A stretch of 64,000 bases of DNA from Flavobacteriaceae bacterium PS02336 (GCA_029960065.1 JASCOF010000007.1:1-64000), one strand, 5' to 3'. Positions 28,252 through 37,310 are shown, numbered from the stretch's first letter. Translations and numbers: made by a program. Notes: generated by a model not told the origin, from the letters alone.

Positions 28252-28857
28252 ATGAAAAAGATATTTATAATCAACGGCGGACAAAAATTCGCTCATTCTG
28301 GTGGAAAATTCAATCAAACCGTTCAAGACTGGACAATTGAATTTCTTTCTAAAAACAGCAATTACGAAATAAAAACAACGCATATTGAAAACGAAATTGA
28401 CCTTCAAGAGGAAGTAGAAAAATTTGTTTGGGCAGATTTAATCATTTATCACACGCCAGTTTGGTGGTTTCAAATTCCGAACCTTTTCAAAAAATATATC
28501 GATGATGTTTTTACGCAGGGACATAACAACGGAATTTACAAAAGTGACGGAAGAAGCCGTGTAAATCCAGATATCAATTACGGAACAGGCGGACTTTTAC
28601 ACGGACGCAAATACATGTTAACCACAAGCTGGAACGCGCCTGCAACGGCCTTCACACTTCCAGGCGAATTCTTCGATCAAACTTCTGTTGATGACGGCGT
28701 GATGTTTGGTTTCCATAAAATGAACAAATTCACTGGAATGGAAAAAATAAACGGATTCCATTTTCATGATGTAGAAAAAGGTGCGACACCAGAAAATATC
28801 GTTATCTTTAAGGAGAATTATACGAAACATTTAGAAGAAACTTTTAAAAACTTATAA
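28252..28857 (+). CDS. mdaB: NAD(P)H quinone reductase, MdaB-like
   Basis: 201 residues, flavodoxin-fold FAD/FMN enzyme. The MdaB pattern is clear: MKKIFIINGGQKFAHSGGKF, TPVWWFQIPNLFKKYIDDVF, GTGGLLHGRKYMLTTSWNAP and GFHKMNKFTGM. Relatives reduce quinones by two electrons, protecting against redox-cycling. The YgiN-like monooxygenase follows 2 bp after the stop codon, the same pairing as in E. coli, supporting the assignment. Confidence 0.9.
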   Translation: MKKIFIINGGQKFAHSGGKFNQTVQDWTIEFLSKNSNYEIKTTHIENEIDLQEEVEKFVWADLIIYHTPVWWFQIPNLFKKYIDDVFTQGHNNGIYKSDGRSRVNPDINYGTGGLLHGRKYMLTTSWNAPATAFTLPGEFFDQTSVDDGVMFGFHKMNKFTGMEKINGFHFHDVEKGATPENIVIFKENYTKHLEETFKNL

Positions 28858-28859
28858 TT

Positions 28860-29138
28860 ATGATTTCAATTACCGCAATTTTAAAAAGCAAACCGGAGCA
28901 TTTAATTGAAGTTCAAAACATGCTTACACATTTAGTAACCCAAACGAGAAAAGAAGCAGCTTGTATTCGTTACGATTTACACACCTCCGAAAATGTATTT
29001 ATTCTTTGGGAAGAATGGAAAGACCAGCCGGGATTAGACTTGCACAACAATCAATCTTACTTGCAGGAATTCATCAAAAAGACAGAAACCTTAGTTGCAA
29101 CTCCAATTCAGGTTTATAAAACAGTTCAGACTTTATAA
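28860..29138 (+). CDS. YgiN-like quinol monooxygenase (ABM family)
   Basis: 92 residues, ABM ferredoxin-like fold: MISITAILKSKPEH at the start, then RKEAACIRYDLHTS, FILWEEWKD and LHNNQSYLQEF. Members oxidise quinols or aromatic substrates without cofactor. The gene is translationally close to mdaB, and the two may form a quinone redox cycle. Confidence 0.85.
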   Translation: MISITAILKSKPEHLIEVQNMLTHLVTQTRKEAACIRYDLHTSENVFILWEEWKDQPGLDLHNNQSYLQEFIKKTETLVATPIQVYKTVQTL

Positions 29139-29223
29139 GTTTTTGTAGCCACGAATTTTATTTTTTTTAATCTATACGCAAAGATTTTTAAATTAATTCG
29201 TGAATTCGTGGCTAAAAAAACCA

Positions 29224-29931
29224 TTATTTAATTCCTCCAAAAGCACCAAAACACATATTCTTATGTAAAATTTCTACTTGTGAAAAACCCACTTTTTTCA
29301 TCAAATCCAATTGGTAATTCATCGATCTAGGCGTATCTTCTTTAGCAATATAATCAAATACATTTTGACGATATGCCGCCCCTCCTATTCCTTCTAAATA
29401 TTCTCCATAACGTTGCCAAGTATATTCATTCAATAAATCTGTGTCTTGTGTAATCAAATCCGAAATCATAAAACAACCGCCAGGTTTCAATAACTTGAAT
29501 ATTTTTGTGAAAGTTGTTTCCCAATCCTGATCGTCACGTAAATGATGTAAAACAGCTCCGGCCAAAATAATGTCAAAACTATTTTCTTCTAAAGTAACTT
29601 GACGAATATCTCCTTGTTTTATTTCAACTTTTCCATTTGTTTGTGCCGAAACTCTTTCAAAAGCCTTATCTAACATCGGCAAACTCAAATCTACCAAAGT
29701 GCAATTTAAATTTGGTAATTTAGATAACATCATTAAAGTGTAATTTCCAGCTCCGCAGCCAATATCCAAAACGTGAGAAGCATCTGGAACAATTCGTTTT
29801 GAGGCTTCTGTAATTAATTCTAAAGAAACTTTAGCGTCAATTGTAGATAATTGCCCCGTTTCTAAATTCGAAAATCGTTCGACATCATTATCAAATCGTT
29901 CTTTGATTTCTTCGATAGTTGATTTTTTCAT
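29224..29931 (-). CDS. Class I SAM-dependent methyltransferase
   Basis: 235 residues. Motif I is VLDIGCGAGNYT, followed by the acidic CTLVDLSLP and the post-I LAGAVLHHL. The C-terminal part (ISDLITQDTDLLNEYTWQRY) is cap-like. The substrate is not deducible. It is divergent from a LysR gene; the shared 304-bp spacer carries two copies of a TACTTTAAAA-N-TA word next to the LysR start. Confidence 0.9.
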   Translation of the reverse strand: MKKSTIEEIKERFDNDVERFSNLETGQLSTIDAKVSLELITEASKRIVPDASHVLDIGCGAGNYTLMMLSKLPNLNCTLVDLSLPMLDKAFERVSAQTNGKVEIKQGDIRQVTLEENSFDIILAGAVLHHLRDDQDWETTFTKIFKLLKPGGCFMISDLITQDTDLLNEYTWQRYGEYLEGIGGAAYRQNVFDYIAKEDTPRSMNYQLDLMKKVGFSQVEILHKNMCFGAFGGIK

Positions 29932-30187
29932 AGTTCTTTTTTTTAATCTCTCACAGATTGGACAAATTAAGCGAATCTTTTTGCTATTATAGATTGAAAT
30001 ATTGTGATTAAGATGATTTATCTAAATTAATAATCTGCTCAATCTCCTCCCGAGAGCTATCGGGACTGTGAGAGAATTGTTATTTTAAAGTTATAAGTTT
30101 TTTGTTATGAGTTATTCGTTACAGCTCTAACTTTTAACGTTTCACTTCTAAGATTTAACTTAAAACCAAAACTACCTCTTTCATAAA

Positions 30188-30233
30188 TACTTTAAAAATA
30201 CTATTTTTATCAATTAATAGTACTTTAAAAGTA
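30188..30233 (+). promoter_or_regulatory. Candidate operator: repeated TACTTTAAAA word before the LysR gene
   Basis: TACTTTAAAAATA (30188-30200) and TACTTTAAAAGTA (30221-30233) are spaced 33 bp, about three helix turns. The second is palindromic (TACTTT-A-AAAGTA) and ends two bases before the LysR ATG, a position fit for autoregulation. Confidence 0.4.
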
Positions 30234-30235
30234 TC

Positions 30236-31117
30236 ATGGAATTACGTCATCTAAAATATTTTTTGGCTGTAGCCGAAGAACTAAACTTTACCAAAGCTTC
30301 AGAAAAACTGTTCATTTCTCAACCTCCTTTAAGTCGCCAAATAGCAGAATTAGAAGAAGAACTTCAGGCAAAACTTTTCATCAGAAACAACAAAAAAGTA
30401 GAATTGACCGAAGCCGGAAAATACTTCGAAAAAGAAGTTAAATCCATTTTTCAGGATTTGAAGCGCATTTCTGTAAAAACAAAAAAGATTGCCGAGAATA
30501 TTTCGGGAGAATTTAGAATCGCCTATATCAGTTCGATTTATTCTTCTACAATTTCAGAATTAATCAAACATCTAAAAATACAATTTCCGTACGTAAGCTT
30601 CAAGCTTTTCGAAGTTTCAACAACCAAACAAATTGATGCTTTGGAACAAGGAAAAATTGAAATGGGAATTATTCGTTCACCAATAAAATCTCCCAAAATA
30701 CAATCACATTTATGGTTTCAAGATGGTTTTTCAATTGTTTTTAATAAAAAGAACATCCAACTAAAATCTGAAAAAGAAATATTGAATTTAAAAGAGGAGA
30801 CTTTCATATTTTTCAATAAAGATTATGCACCACATTATCACGAAGTTTTACTAGAACTTTGTGCTTTTTATGGCTTTACGCCGAAGATTATTCACGAAGC
30901 AAATAACATTAACTCAATCGTACAATTAGTCAAAAACGGATTGGGGATTTCGATTGTGCCTTCAAATATTGCAAAAAACAATCAAGATCCTGAAATTGGT
31001 TTTCTTGAATTGAAAAAAGTCAATTTACAAACAGATGTTTCGATTATTACATCCAAAGAAGATGATTCTGAAATTACAAAAGCAGCTGTTGCGTTTTTGT
31101 TGCCACAAAGGCGCTAA
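30236..31117 (+). CDS. LysR family transcriptional regulator
   Basis: 293 residues. The classical N-terminal winged helix is intact (MELRHLKYFLAVAEELNFTKASEKLFISQPPLSRQIAELEEEL), followed by a periplasmic-binding-protein-like effector domain (~90-290). Its last codons and stop lie inside a dispersed inverted repeat (31108-31326), so the C-terminus LLPQRR is repeat-encoded. It is divergent from the methyltransferase and may control it. Confidence 0.92.
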   Translation: MELRHLKYFLAVAEELNFTKASEKLFISQPPLSRQIAELEEELQAKLFIRNNKKVELTEAGKYFEKEVKSIFQDLKRISVKTKKIAENISGEFRIAYISSIYSSTISELIKHLKIQFPYVSFKLFEVSTTKQIDALEQGKIEMGIIRSPIKSPKIQSHLWFQDGFSIVFNKKNIQLKSEKEILNLKEETFIFFNKDYAPHYHEVLLELCAFYGFTPKIIHEANNINSIVQLVKNGLGISIVPSNIAKNNQDPEIGFLELKKVNLQTDVSIITSKEDDSEITKAAVAFLLPQRR

Positions 31118-31326
31118 GACGCAAAGTTTTTTTGAGCCACAGATTAAAAAGATTAAGAGGATTCTCTCTCATTTTTGTCATTTCGACGAAGGAGAAATCT
31201 TCGCAAGTAGCTCCGTTCCTATAAGCTAATCTTTGTCGAGCCTCTCGTGGAGATTTCTCCTTCGTCGAAATGACATACTATATGGATAATATGGAAAAAG
31301 AAAAAAACTTTGCGTCTTAGCGCCTT
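31108..31326. repeat. Nested inverted repeat containing family B copy 2
   Basis: The outer arms 31108-31133 and 31301-31326 are perfect over 26 bp (AAGGCGCTAAGACGCAAAG type). The inner arms 31177-31200 and 31251-31274 are perfect over 24 bp (GTCATTTCGACGAAGGAG type) with TAATCTTTGTCGAG in the spacer, shared with the copy at 27896-28029. The left outer arm overlaps the LysR stop codon. Confidence 0.9.
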
Positions 31327-31437
31327 CGCGGCCATAACAAAAATTCGTTACAATTTAGTACAGAAATCCACATTATAAAAAGAGAACTTTTAAATACCTT
31401 AGCAAATTATAATTCTACAAAATAAAAACTAAAAAAA

Positions 31438-32724
31438 ATGGCTGAACAATCTTCAATTCAGTGTCCAAACTGCGGAACTCCCATAGATGTCAATGATGTT
31501 TTAAAACATCAATTGGAGGACAGCATTCGTAAAGAATTTCAACAAAAAGCTACTATTCAAAATAAGGAATTAGAGCTTAGAAATGAACAATTGGACAAAG
31601 CCAAAGCAGAATTTGAAGCCAAAAAGAAACAGGAAAACGAGCTTTTTGCCGAACGTTTGGAACGTGAAAGAAAAATTGCTGAGAAAGAAATTTCAGAAAA
31701 ACTAAAAACCAAACTCGAAGAAGAAAACAAAGATCGTTTGCTTTTGATGGAAAAAGAACTCTCTGAGAAATCTGAAAAAATCAGAGAATTAAATAAAATG
31801 GAAGGTGAAATCGCAAAATTACAACGCGAAAAACTGGAAATGAAAGATGCTATTCAGGCCGAAGCCGAAAAACAATTGAACGTACAATTGGGTTTAGAAC
31901 GCGAAAAAATAAGAAAACAGGAGGACGATAAAAACGAGTTAAAATTTAAAGAACTTCAAAAACAATTAGAAGAACAAAAGAAATTAACCGAAGAAATGAA
32001 ACGCAAGCAAGAGCAAGGTTCTATGCAATTACAAGGCGAAGTAATGGAATTGGCAATCGAAGAATGGCTAGCCAATAACTTTCCTCTTGACAGCATTGAT
32101 GAAGTCAAAAAAGGTGCAAACGGAGCCGACTGTCTTCAAATTGTAAACACTCGTGAACACCAGAACTGCGGTTCTATTTATTACGAAAGTAAAAGAACAA
32201 AAGCTTTTCAGCCATCTTGGATCGAAAAATTCAAAAATGATATCAGAATCAAAAGAGCTAATATTGGTGTTTTGGTTACCGAAGTAATGCCAAACGGAAT
32301 GGAAAGAATGGGCATGCGTGACGGAATTTGGATTTGTACCTATGAAGAATTTAAAGGTTTGAGTGCTGTTTTACGTCAATCTTTAATTCAGATCAATCAA
32401 TCTGTTCAGGCACAGGAAAACAAAGGAGATAAAATGTCGATGTTGTACGATTTCTTAACCAGTAACGAATTCCGTTTACAGATTGAAGGAATTGTAGAAG
32501 GTTTCACGCAAATGCAAAGCGACTTAGATTCTGAAAAAAGAGCCATGCAAAGAATCTGGAAACAACGCGAAAAACAAATCGAAAAAGTGGTTCACAATAC
32601 TTTAGGAATGTATGGTTCGATTCGTGGTATTGCCGGAAATGCCGTTCAAAGCGTAAAAGCTCTGGAATTGGATTTTATTGAAGGCGATGATGAAGAGGAA
32701 GAAACTAAAGAATTGCTTGAATAA
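31438..32724 (+). CDS. DUF2130 coiled-coil protein with zinc ribbon
   Basis: 428 residues. A short zinc-binding CPNCG motif starts the protein, then a ~170-residue highly charged coiled coil (25-200), then the DUF2130 domain (about 205-330) with conserved GADCLQIV, IYYESKRTK and GIWICTYEEF, and a helical tail ending in acidic residues. The D...ExK spacing inside DUF2130 resembles PD-(D/E)xK nucleases, which would make it a DNA-end or repair factor; that is inference. It is monocistronic, between two repeat-filled spacers. Confidence 0.85.
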   Translation: MAEQSSIQCPNCGTPIDVNDVLKHQLEDSIRKEFQQKATIQNKELELRNEQLDKAKAEFEAKKKQENELFAERLERERKIAEKEISEKLKTKLEEENKDRLLLMEKELSEKSEKIRELNKMEGEIAKLQREKLEMKDAIQAEAEKQLNVQLGLEREKIRKQEDDKNELKFKELQKQLEEQKKLTEEMKRKQEQGSMQLQGEVMELAIEEWLANNFPLDSIDEVKKGANGADCLQIVNTREHQNCGSIYYESKRTKAFQPSWIEKFKNDIRIKRANIGVLVTEVMPNGMERMGMRDGIWICTYEEFKGLSAVLRQSLIQINQSVQAQENKGDKMSMLYDFLTSNEFRLQIEGIVEGFTQMQSDLDSEKRAMQRIWKQREKQIEKVVHNTLGMYGSIRGIAGNAVQSVKALELDFIEGDDEEEETKELLE

Positions 32725-32743
32725 TTTCGATTTAAAAAAATAA

Positions 32744-32874
32744 AAGCTCTCGCAGATTTTGCAGATTAAGCAGAAAAAATCCATTTAATCTGTAGAATCT
32801 GCTGCAGTAAAAAATATCTGCTCAATCTGCAACCCGAGCGATAGCGAACAGGCGAAGCAAATCTGCGGGAATAA
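32744..32874. repeat. Mosaic repeat spacer
   Basis: Built from short words: GCAGATTTTGCAGATTAAGC, its inverted partners, and a 28-bp block (32833-32860, core GAGCGATAGCGAACAGGCG) that recurs unchanged at 37088-37115. No gene. Confidence 0.6.
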
Positions 32875-32881
32875 ATAATAA

Positions 32882-33661
32882 TCAATCCACTTTCTTAAAA
32901 ACAGCCAATTTCCCAGAAGGATTTGACAAAACCAATTGATTATTACCTACAGAATAAGTAGTTGTACTCTGCAACGCTTTAGTAAATTCTCCTTCCTTAT
33001 TTCCAGAAGGACAAGCCATAAGAGTAGAAAGTACTTTTGTAAATCGCAGAACATCTTTTTCATAAAAAATCTGCCCGCTTAAAGGATTACAACCGCCATA
33101 TCCCGAAAATCTATTTTCAGACGAATTAATTTCGATTCTCGGCATTTCTTTTTGAAAATCTGTCGCAAAAACTTTATAACCATTCAATTCTTCCAAAACC
33201 CAGATATCATGCAAACGATAATCGGTGATATATTTTCCGCATCCGCTGAGTTGTTTAAACTCTAATTCAGAATTATTTTTTATTTCGACTTTCACACTAT
33301 AGGGCGAAATAGCTCCAGACATCGAATCCTGACAATCTAACTGCTGAATAGTAATAATTCCTGAAGCAGTCTCATTGCTTACTTTATACATTTTTACATT
33401 TGCATCCATAGCTCTAATTGCATCAACTGCAGGAAAAGTGATACTTTCTTTCCCCGGAATTAATGAAGTAAAAACAATATTTTCATTTCCTATTTTGACT
33501 CCCCAAAATGGCTCGTTTCCGGTTGCTTTAAAATAAAAGTTCAGATCATCCTGATTTACCCCTTGCTGAGTCGTTTCTTTTGTATCTGAAGTTTTCCCTG
33601 CTGTAGTTTTACAACCCATTATCAGAGACAGTAAAAGTAAAAGTGACAATATATTTTTCAT
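32882..33661 (-). CDS. META-domain lipoprotein with COG3650-like N-terminal domain
   Basis: 259 residues. Lipobox LIMGC at the end of the signal peptide points to a lipoprotein. Residues ~40-145 form a domain with GNEPFWGVKIG and a conserved Cys pair; residues ~150-255 form a META/HslJ domain (IWVLEELNGY, NRFSGYGGCNPLSG, LMACP). The META family is linked to stress or motility functions without a known biochemical activity. Monocistronic. Confidence 0.85.
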   Translation of the reverse strand: MKNILSLLLLLSLIMGCKTTAGKTSDTKETTQQGVNQDDLNFYFKATGNEPFWGVKIGNENIVFTSLIPGKESITFPAVDAIRAMDANVKMYKVSNETASGIITIQQLDCQDSMSGAISPYSVKVEIKNNSELEFKQLSGCGKYITDYRLHDIWVLEELNGYKVFATDFQKEMPRIEINSSENRFSGYGGCNPLSGQIFYEKDVLRFTKVLSTLMACPSGNKEGEFTKALQSTTTYSVGNNQLVLSNPSGKLAVFKKVD

Positions 33662-33880
33662 AATGTTTTATTTGAAATATCATTTTTTAAACAAAATACC
33701 TGTAAAATTCTTATGAATTTACGACATTTTTTTGAAATCGTTATTTAGAATCTTTTCAAATTTAAAATAATTGACAATCTTCAAATTTATCAAAAACCTA
33801 GACTACGTAATAGATTACGGCAAAATACTTAGCCAACAGAATCTATATCTACTTAAAAAATAAATTTATTACGTATTTTT

Positions 33881-33903
33881 ATAAGTACAAATACTTATAT
33901 TTG
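33881..33903 (+). promoter_or_regulatory. nirB promoter with TAAGTA-N4-TACTTA operator
   Basis: ATAAGTACAAATACTTAT (33881-33898) is a perfect palindrome. Its right half runs straight into TATATTTG (33896-33903), an exact TAnnTTTG -7 box 26 bp before the nirB ATG. No -33 TTTG is visible. The same arrangement precedes the nitrate reductase (48351-48382) and moeA (62170-62191) genes. Confidence 0.65.
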
Positions 33904-33929
33904 CGTAGTAATACTTAATTAAAGAAATC

Positions 33930-36443
33930 ATGATTAGAGTAATAGTAGTTGGAAACGGCATGGTTGGTTATAAATTTTGCGAAAAGTTCATTGCAAAATC
34001 AGGACAAGAAAAGTATCAGATCACGGTTTTTGGTGAAGAACCAAGGCGTGCTTACGACCGCGTTCACTTAAGTGAATACTTTGGAGGAAAAACCGCAGAT
34101 GATTTATCATTATCAACTTCCGAATGGTATGCAGAAAACAATATTACTCTAAATACATCTGAGTTAATTACAGATATTAATCGTTCAGAAAAAACAATAC
34201 ACACACATTTAGAAAAAAAACATACGTACGACTACTTAGTTTTAGCGACAGGTTCTTCGGCTTTTGTTCCTCCAATTGACGGAGTCGAAAAGGAAGGTGT
34301 TTTTGTATACAGAACCATCGAAGATCTTGATGCAATTATGGCTTACGCCAAAAAAATAAAAATAAAAGGCGCCACAGAAGCAGCAGTTTTGGGCGGCGGA
34401 CTATTAGGTCTTGAAGCCGCAAAAGCCGTTAGAGATTTAGGATTGAATCCGCATGTGGTCGAATTTGCTCCTCGTTTGATGCCGAGACAACTAGATCAAG
34501 GTGCGAGCGATATGCTGCAGGCTAAAATTGAAGAATTAAACATCGGAATTCATCTTAACAAAGCAACGCAGTATATAGACGGAAAAGAAAGTATAACAGG
34601 AATGATGTTTGCAAACGACGAATTGTTAAAAGTAGACATGTTGGTTATTTCTGCCGGAATTAAACCTCGCGATGAACTGGCAAGAGTTTCAGGACTTGAA
34701 GTCGGTTTACGAGGCGGAATCGTGGTAAACAATCAAATGCAGACATCAGATCCTTCTATTTATGCAATTGGCGAAGCAGCTCTTTACAACCAAAACATTT
34801 ACGGATTGGTTGCGCCAGGTTATGAAATGGCCGATGTTGCTGCAGAGCAGATCTTAAATGGTGATAAAACTATGAGAGATACTATTGACATGTCGACTCA
34901 ATTGAAATTAATTGGTGTTGAAGTAGCAAGTTTTGGTGATCCTTTCATCGAAAATGAAAATGTTACTGCTATTATTTACGAAAATAAACTCAGCGGAATC
35001 TACAAAAGAATTAACGTTACAAAAGATTCTAAAACCCTTTTAGGTGGCATTTTAGTTGGAGACTCCAGCGATTACAATTCCCTTTTCCAGATTTACAGTA
35101 ACGCAATGGCTTTGCCTAAAAATCCAGAGGATTTGATCTTAGGTTCTCGAGATGGTTCTGAAGGTTCAAGTTTAGGAAGCGTAATGGATTTGCCAGACAC
35201 TGCCGTAATTTGTTCTTGCGAAAATGTGACCAAAGGCGCTATCTGCTGTAAAATTTTAGATGAAACTTGCTCTTCACTTTCTGATGTCGTTAAAGCAACA
35301 AAAGCAACTTCTGGATGCGGTGGCTGTAAACCAATGGTTTCAGATTTGGTAAAAGCCACTCAAAAATCACTTGGAAAAGAAGTCAAAGAAGTAATCTGTG
35401 AACATTTCAATTATAACCGTCAAGAATTATTCGATTTGGTAAAAATCAATAAATACGAGAATTTCTACGATGTTTTAGATCATCACGGCAAAGGTGATGG
35501 ATGCGAAATTTGTAAACCGGTTGTAGCTTCAATCTTCTCAAGTATTTACAACGATACGGCAAATAAACACGTTACAACGCAAGATACAAACGACAGATTT
35601 TTGGCTAATATTCAACGAAACGGAACTTATTCTGTTGTTCCGAGAGTTGCCGGAGGAGAAATCACTGCTGAAAAATTAATTGTAATTGGCGAAGTTGCCA
35701 AACAATTCGATTTATACACTAAAATAACCGGAGCACAAAGAGTTGATTTATTCGGAGCGCATGTAAGCGATCTGCCAAAAATCTGGAAAATTTTAATTGA
35801 CAATGGTTTTGAAAGCGGTCACGCTTACGGAAAATCGCTTCGTGCCGTAAAAAGCTGTGTTGGAAATGCTTGGTGCCGTTACGGAATGGACGACAGCGCC
35901 GGATTTGCGATCGAACTTGAAAATAGATACAAAGGAATTCGTTCTCCGCATAAATTAAAAGGCGGTGTTTCGGCCTGCATTCGTGAATGTGCCGAAGCCC
36001 GCGGAAAAGATTTCGGATTAATCGCCGTTGAAGGCGGATGGAATTTATACATCGCAGGAAATGGCGGTGCAAATCCAAAACACGCTGTTTTATTAGCCGA
36101 AAAAATTGACAAAGAAACGGTTATCAAATACATGGATCGTTTCTTAATGTACTATATCCGCACTGCTGGTCCGCTGATTAGAACTTCAACTTGGTTAGAA
36201 AAATTAGACGGCGGTTTAGAATATTTGAAAGAAGTAATTATCGAAGATAGTTTAGGAATCTGCGAAACATTAGAAGCCGAAATGCAGACTTTAGTAAACA
36301 CTTTCGAATGCGAATGGAAACAAGTTCTGGAAAAACCAAGATTACTAAAACGCTTTAATCACTTTATAAACTCAGAAGAAAAAGACGACAATGCCGTTTT
36401 TGTTCCGCTAAGAGATCAAAAAGCGCCAAAAGCGTGGACTTAA
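33930..36443 (+). CDS. nirB: Nitrite reductase (NADH) large subunit
   Basis: 837 residues. An N-terminal FAD/NAD-binding oxidoreductase (1-~400; AVLGGGLLGLEAAKAV) is followed by a BFD-type [2Fe-2S] domain with CSCENVTK and CGGCKPMV (about 428-470), a second BFD-like region ending GCEICKP, and the siroheme/[4Fe-4S] reductase (~550-830) whose cluster cysteines are in SCVGNAWCRYG (~640) and SACIRECAEAR (~681). It reduces nitrite to ammonium in the cytoplasm with NADH. nirD follows after 214 bp. The gene leads a plus-strand nitrate cluster; the siroheme precursor comes from cobA at 58564. Confidence 0.95.
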   Translation: MIRVIVVGNGMVGYKFCEKFIAKSGQEKYQITVFGEEPRRAYDRVHLSEYFGGKTADDLSLSTSEWYAENNITLNTSELITDINRSEKTIHTHLEKKHTYDYLVLATGSSAFVPPIDGVEKEGVFVYRTIEDLDAIMAYAKKIKIKGATEAAVLGGGLLGLEAAKAVRDLGLNPHVVEFAPRLMPRQLDQGASDMLQAKIEELNIGIHLNKATQYIDGKESITGMMFANDELLKVDMLVISAGIKPRDELARVSGLEVGLRGGIVVNNQMQTSDPSIYAIGEAALYNQNIYGLVAPGYEMADVAAEQILNGDKTMRDTIDMSTQLKLIGVEVASFGDPFIENENVTAIIYENKLSGIYKRINVTKDSKTLLGGILVGDSSDYNSLFQIYSNAMALPKNPEDLILGSRDGSEGSSLGSVMDLPDTAVICSCENVTKGAICCKILDETCSSLSDVVKATKATSGCGGCKPMVSDLVKATQKSLGKEVKEVICEHFNYNRQELFDLVKINKYENFYDVLDHHGKGDGCEICKPVVASIFSSIYNDTANKHVTTQDTNDRFLANIQRNGTYSVVPRVAGGEITAEKLIVIGEVAKQFDLYTKITGAQRVDLFGAHVSDLPKIWKILIDNGFESGHAYGKSLRAVKSCVGNAWCRYGMDDSAGFAIELENRYKGIRSPHKLKGGVSACIRECAEARGKDFGLIAVEGGWNLYIAGNGGANPKHAVLLAEKIDKETVIKYMDRFLMYYIRTAGPLIRTSTWLEKLDGGLEYLKEVIIEDSLGICETLEAEMQTLVNTFECEWKQVLEKPRLLKRFNHFINSEEKDDNAVFVPLRDQKAPKAWT

Positions 36444-36572
36444 AAAAATATGTTGCCACAAAGACGCAAAGTAAAATTATAAAAAATCTAAAAAAAACTT
36501 AGCGCCTTTGAACCTTTGTGGCAAACATAAGCTCCAAAAAAAGAAAAAAAATCATTAAACGTTTGCTGTCCT

Positions 36573-36631
36573 TCTTACCCTCTTTTTTACTGCGCCATCA
36601 TAACTCTCATGATTGTAAAAAGAGGGCTAAG
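36573..36631 (+). other. Intercistronic hairpin before nirD
   Basis: CCCTCTTTTTTAC (36578-36590) pairs with GTAAAAAGAGGG (36615-36626), with CTTA and CTAAG flanks extending the stem and a small ATCAT/ATGAT helix in the loop. It ends 27 nt before the nirD ATG and may set the nirB/nirD ratio by processing or attenuation. A dispersed GCCACAAAG-type repeat lies just upstream (36450-36530). Confidence 0.55.
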
Positions 36632-36657
36632 AAACAGGAAATCAAAACTCAATCAAA

Positions 36658-37035
36658 ATGGAAGAAATCTTAAATCAATACGAAACGGTTCATGCGAGCG
36701 ATGCTACAATTTGGTTCAAAGCAGGTAAAGTAGAAGATTTTCCAACCAACCGAGGCGGATGCATCAAATACAAAAACAAACAAATCGCTATTTTTAACTT
36801 TACGCGCCGTAACGAATGGTACGCCTGCCAAAACGCATGTCCTCACAAAATGGAAATGGTGCTTTCAAGAGGAATGACAGGCTCTACAGATGATATCCCA
36901 AAAATCGCCTGCCCAATGCATAAAAAAACATTCTCGTTAGTAGATGGTACTAACTTAAATGGTGATGATTTAAAAATTGCAACGTATCCAATTAAAATTA
37001 TTGAAAACGAAGTATTCGTGGGCTTTGTAGATTAA
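36658..37035 (+). CDS. nirD: Nitrite reductase small subunit, Rieske-type
   Basis: 125 residues, a Rieske-like beta fold. Partner of NirB. The protein keeps both cluster-binding pairs, C-P-H in ACPHKME and C-P-M-H in ACPMHKK, so it may hold a real [2Fe-2S] cluster; the classic E. coli NirD lacks these ligands. It is followed by a repeat spacer and the DUF4202 gene. Confidence 0.9.
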   Translation: MEEILNQYETVHASDATIWFKAGKVEDFPTNRGGCIKYKNKQIAIFNFTRRNEWYACQNACPHKMEMVLSRGMTGSTDDIPKIACPMHKKTFSLVDGTNLNGDDLKIATYPIKIIENEVFVGFVD

Positions 37036-37042
37036 TTTATAA

Positions 37043-37270
37043 GCCACAGATTTCACAGATTAAAAGGATTAAAATTGTTCGCCACGACCCGAGCGATAGC
37101 GAACAGGCGAAGCAATTTCACGAATTACCACTAATTTAATTCGTGGTAATTCGTGAAATTCGTGGCAAAAAAACTTAACACTAGATTAAATCTGTAAAAA
37201 TCCTTTAATCTGTGGCAAAAAACAAAACAATAATTCGTGCTAATTCGTGAAATTCGTGGCGAAAAAAAAC
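37043..37270. repeat. Mosaic repeat spacer between nirD and DUF4202 gene
   Basis: About 230 bp made of AATTCGTGAAATTCGTGGC-type words and their complements, with the same 28-bp block (37088-37115) as at 32833-32860. No gene or terminator is obvious. Confidence 0.6.
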
Positions 37271-37310
37271 TTAATTCCGTATCTTTGAAATTCTATTATC
37301 AAACCAAAAA

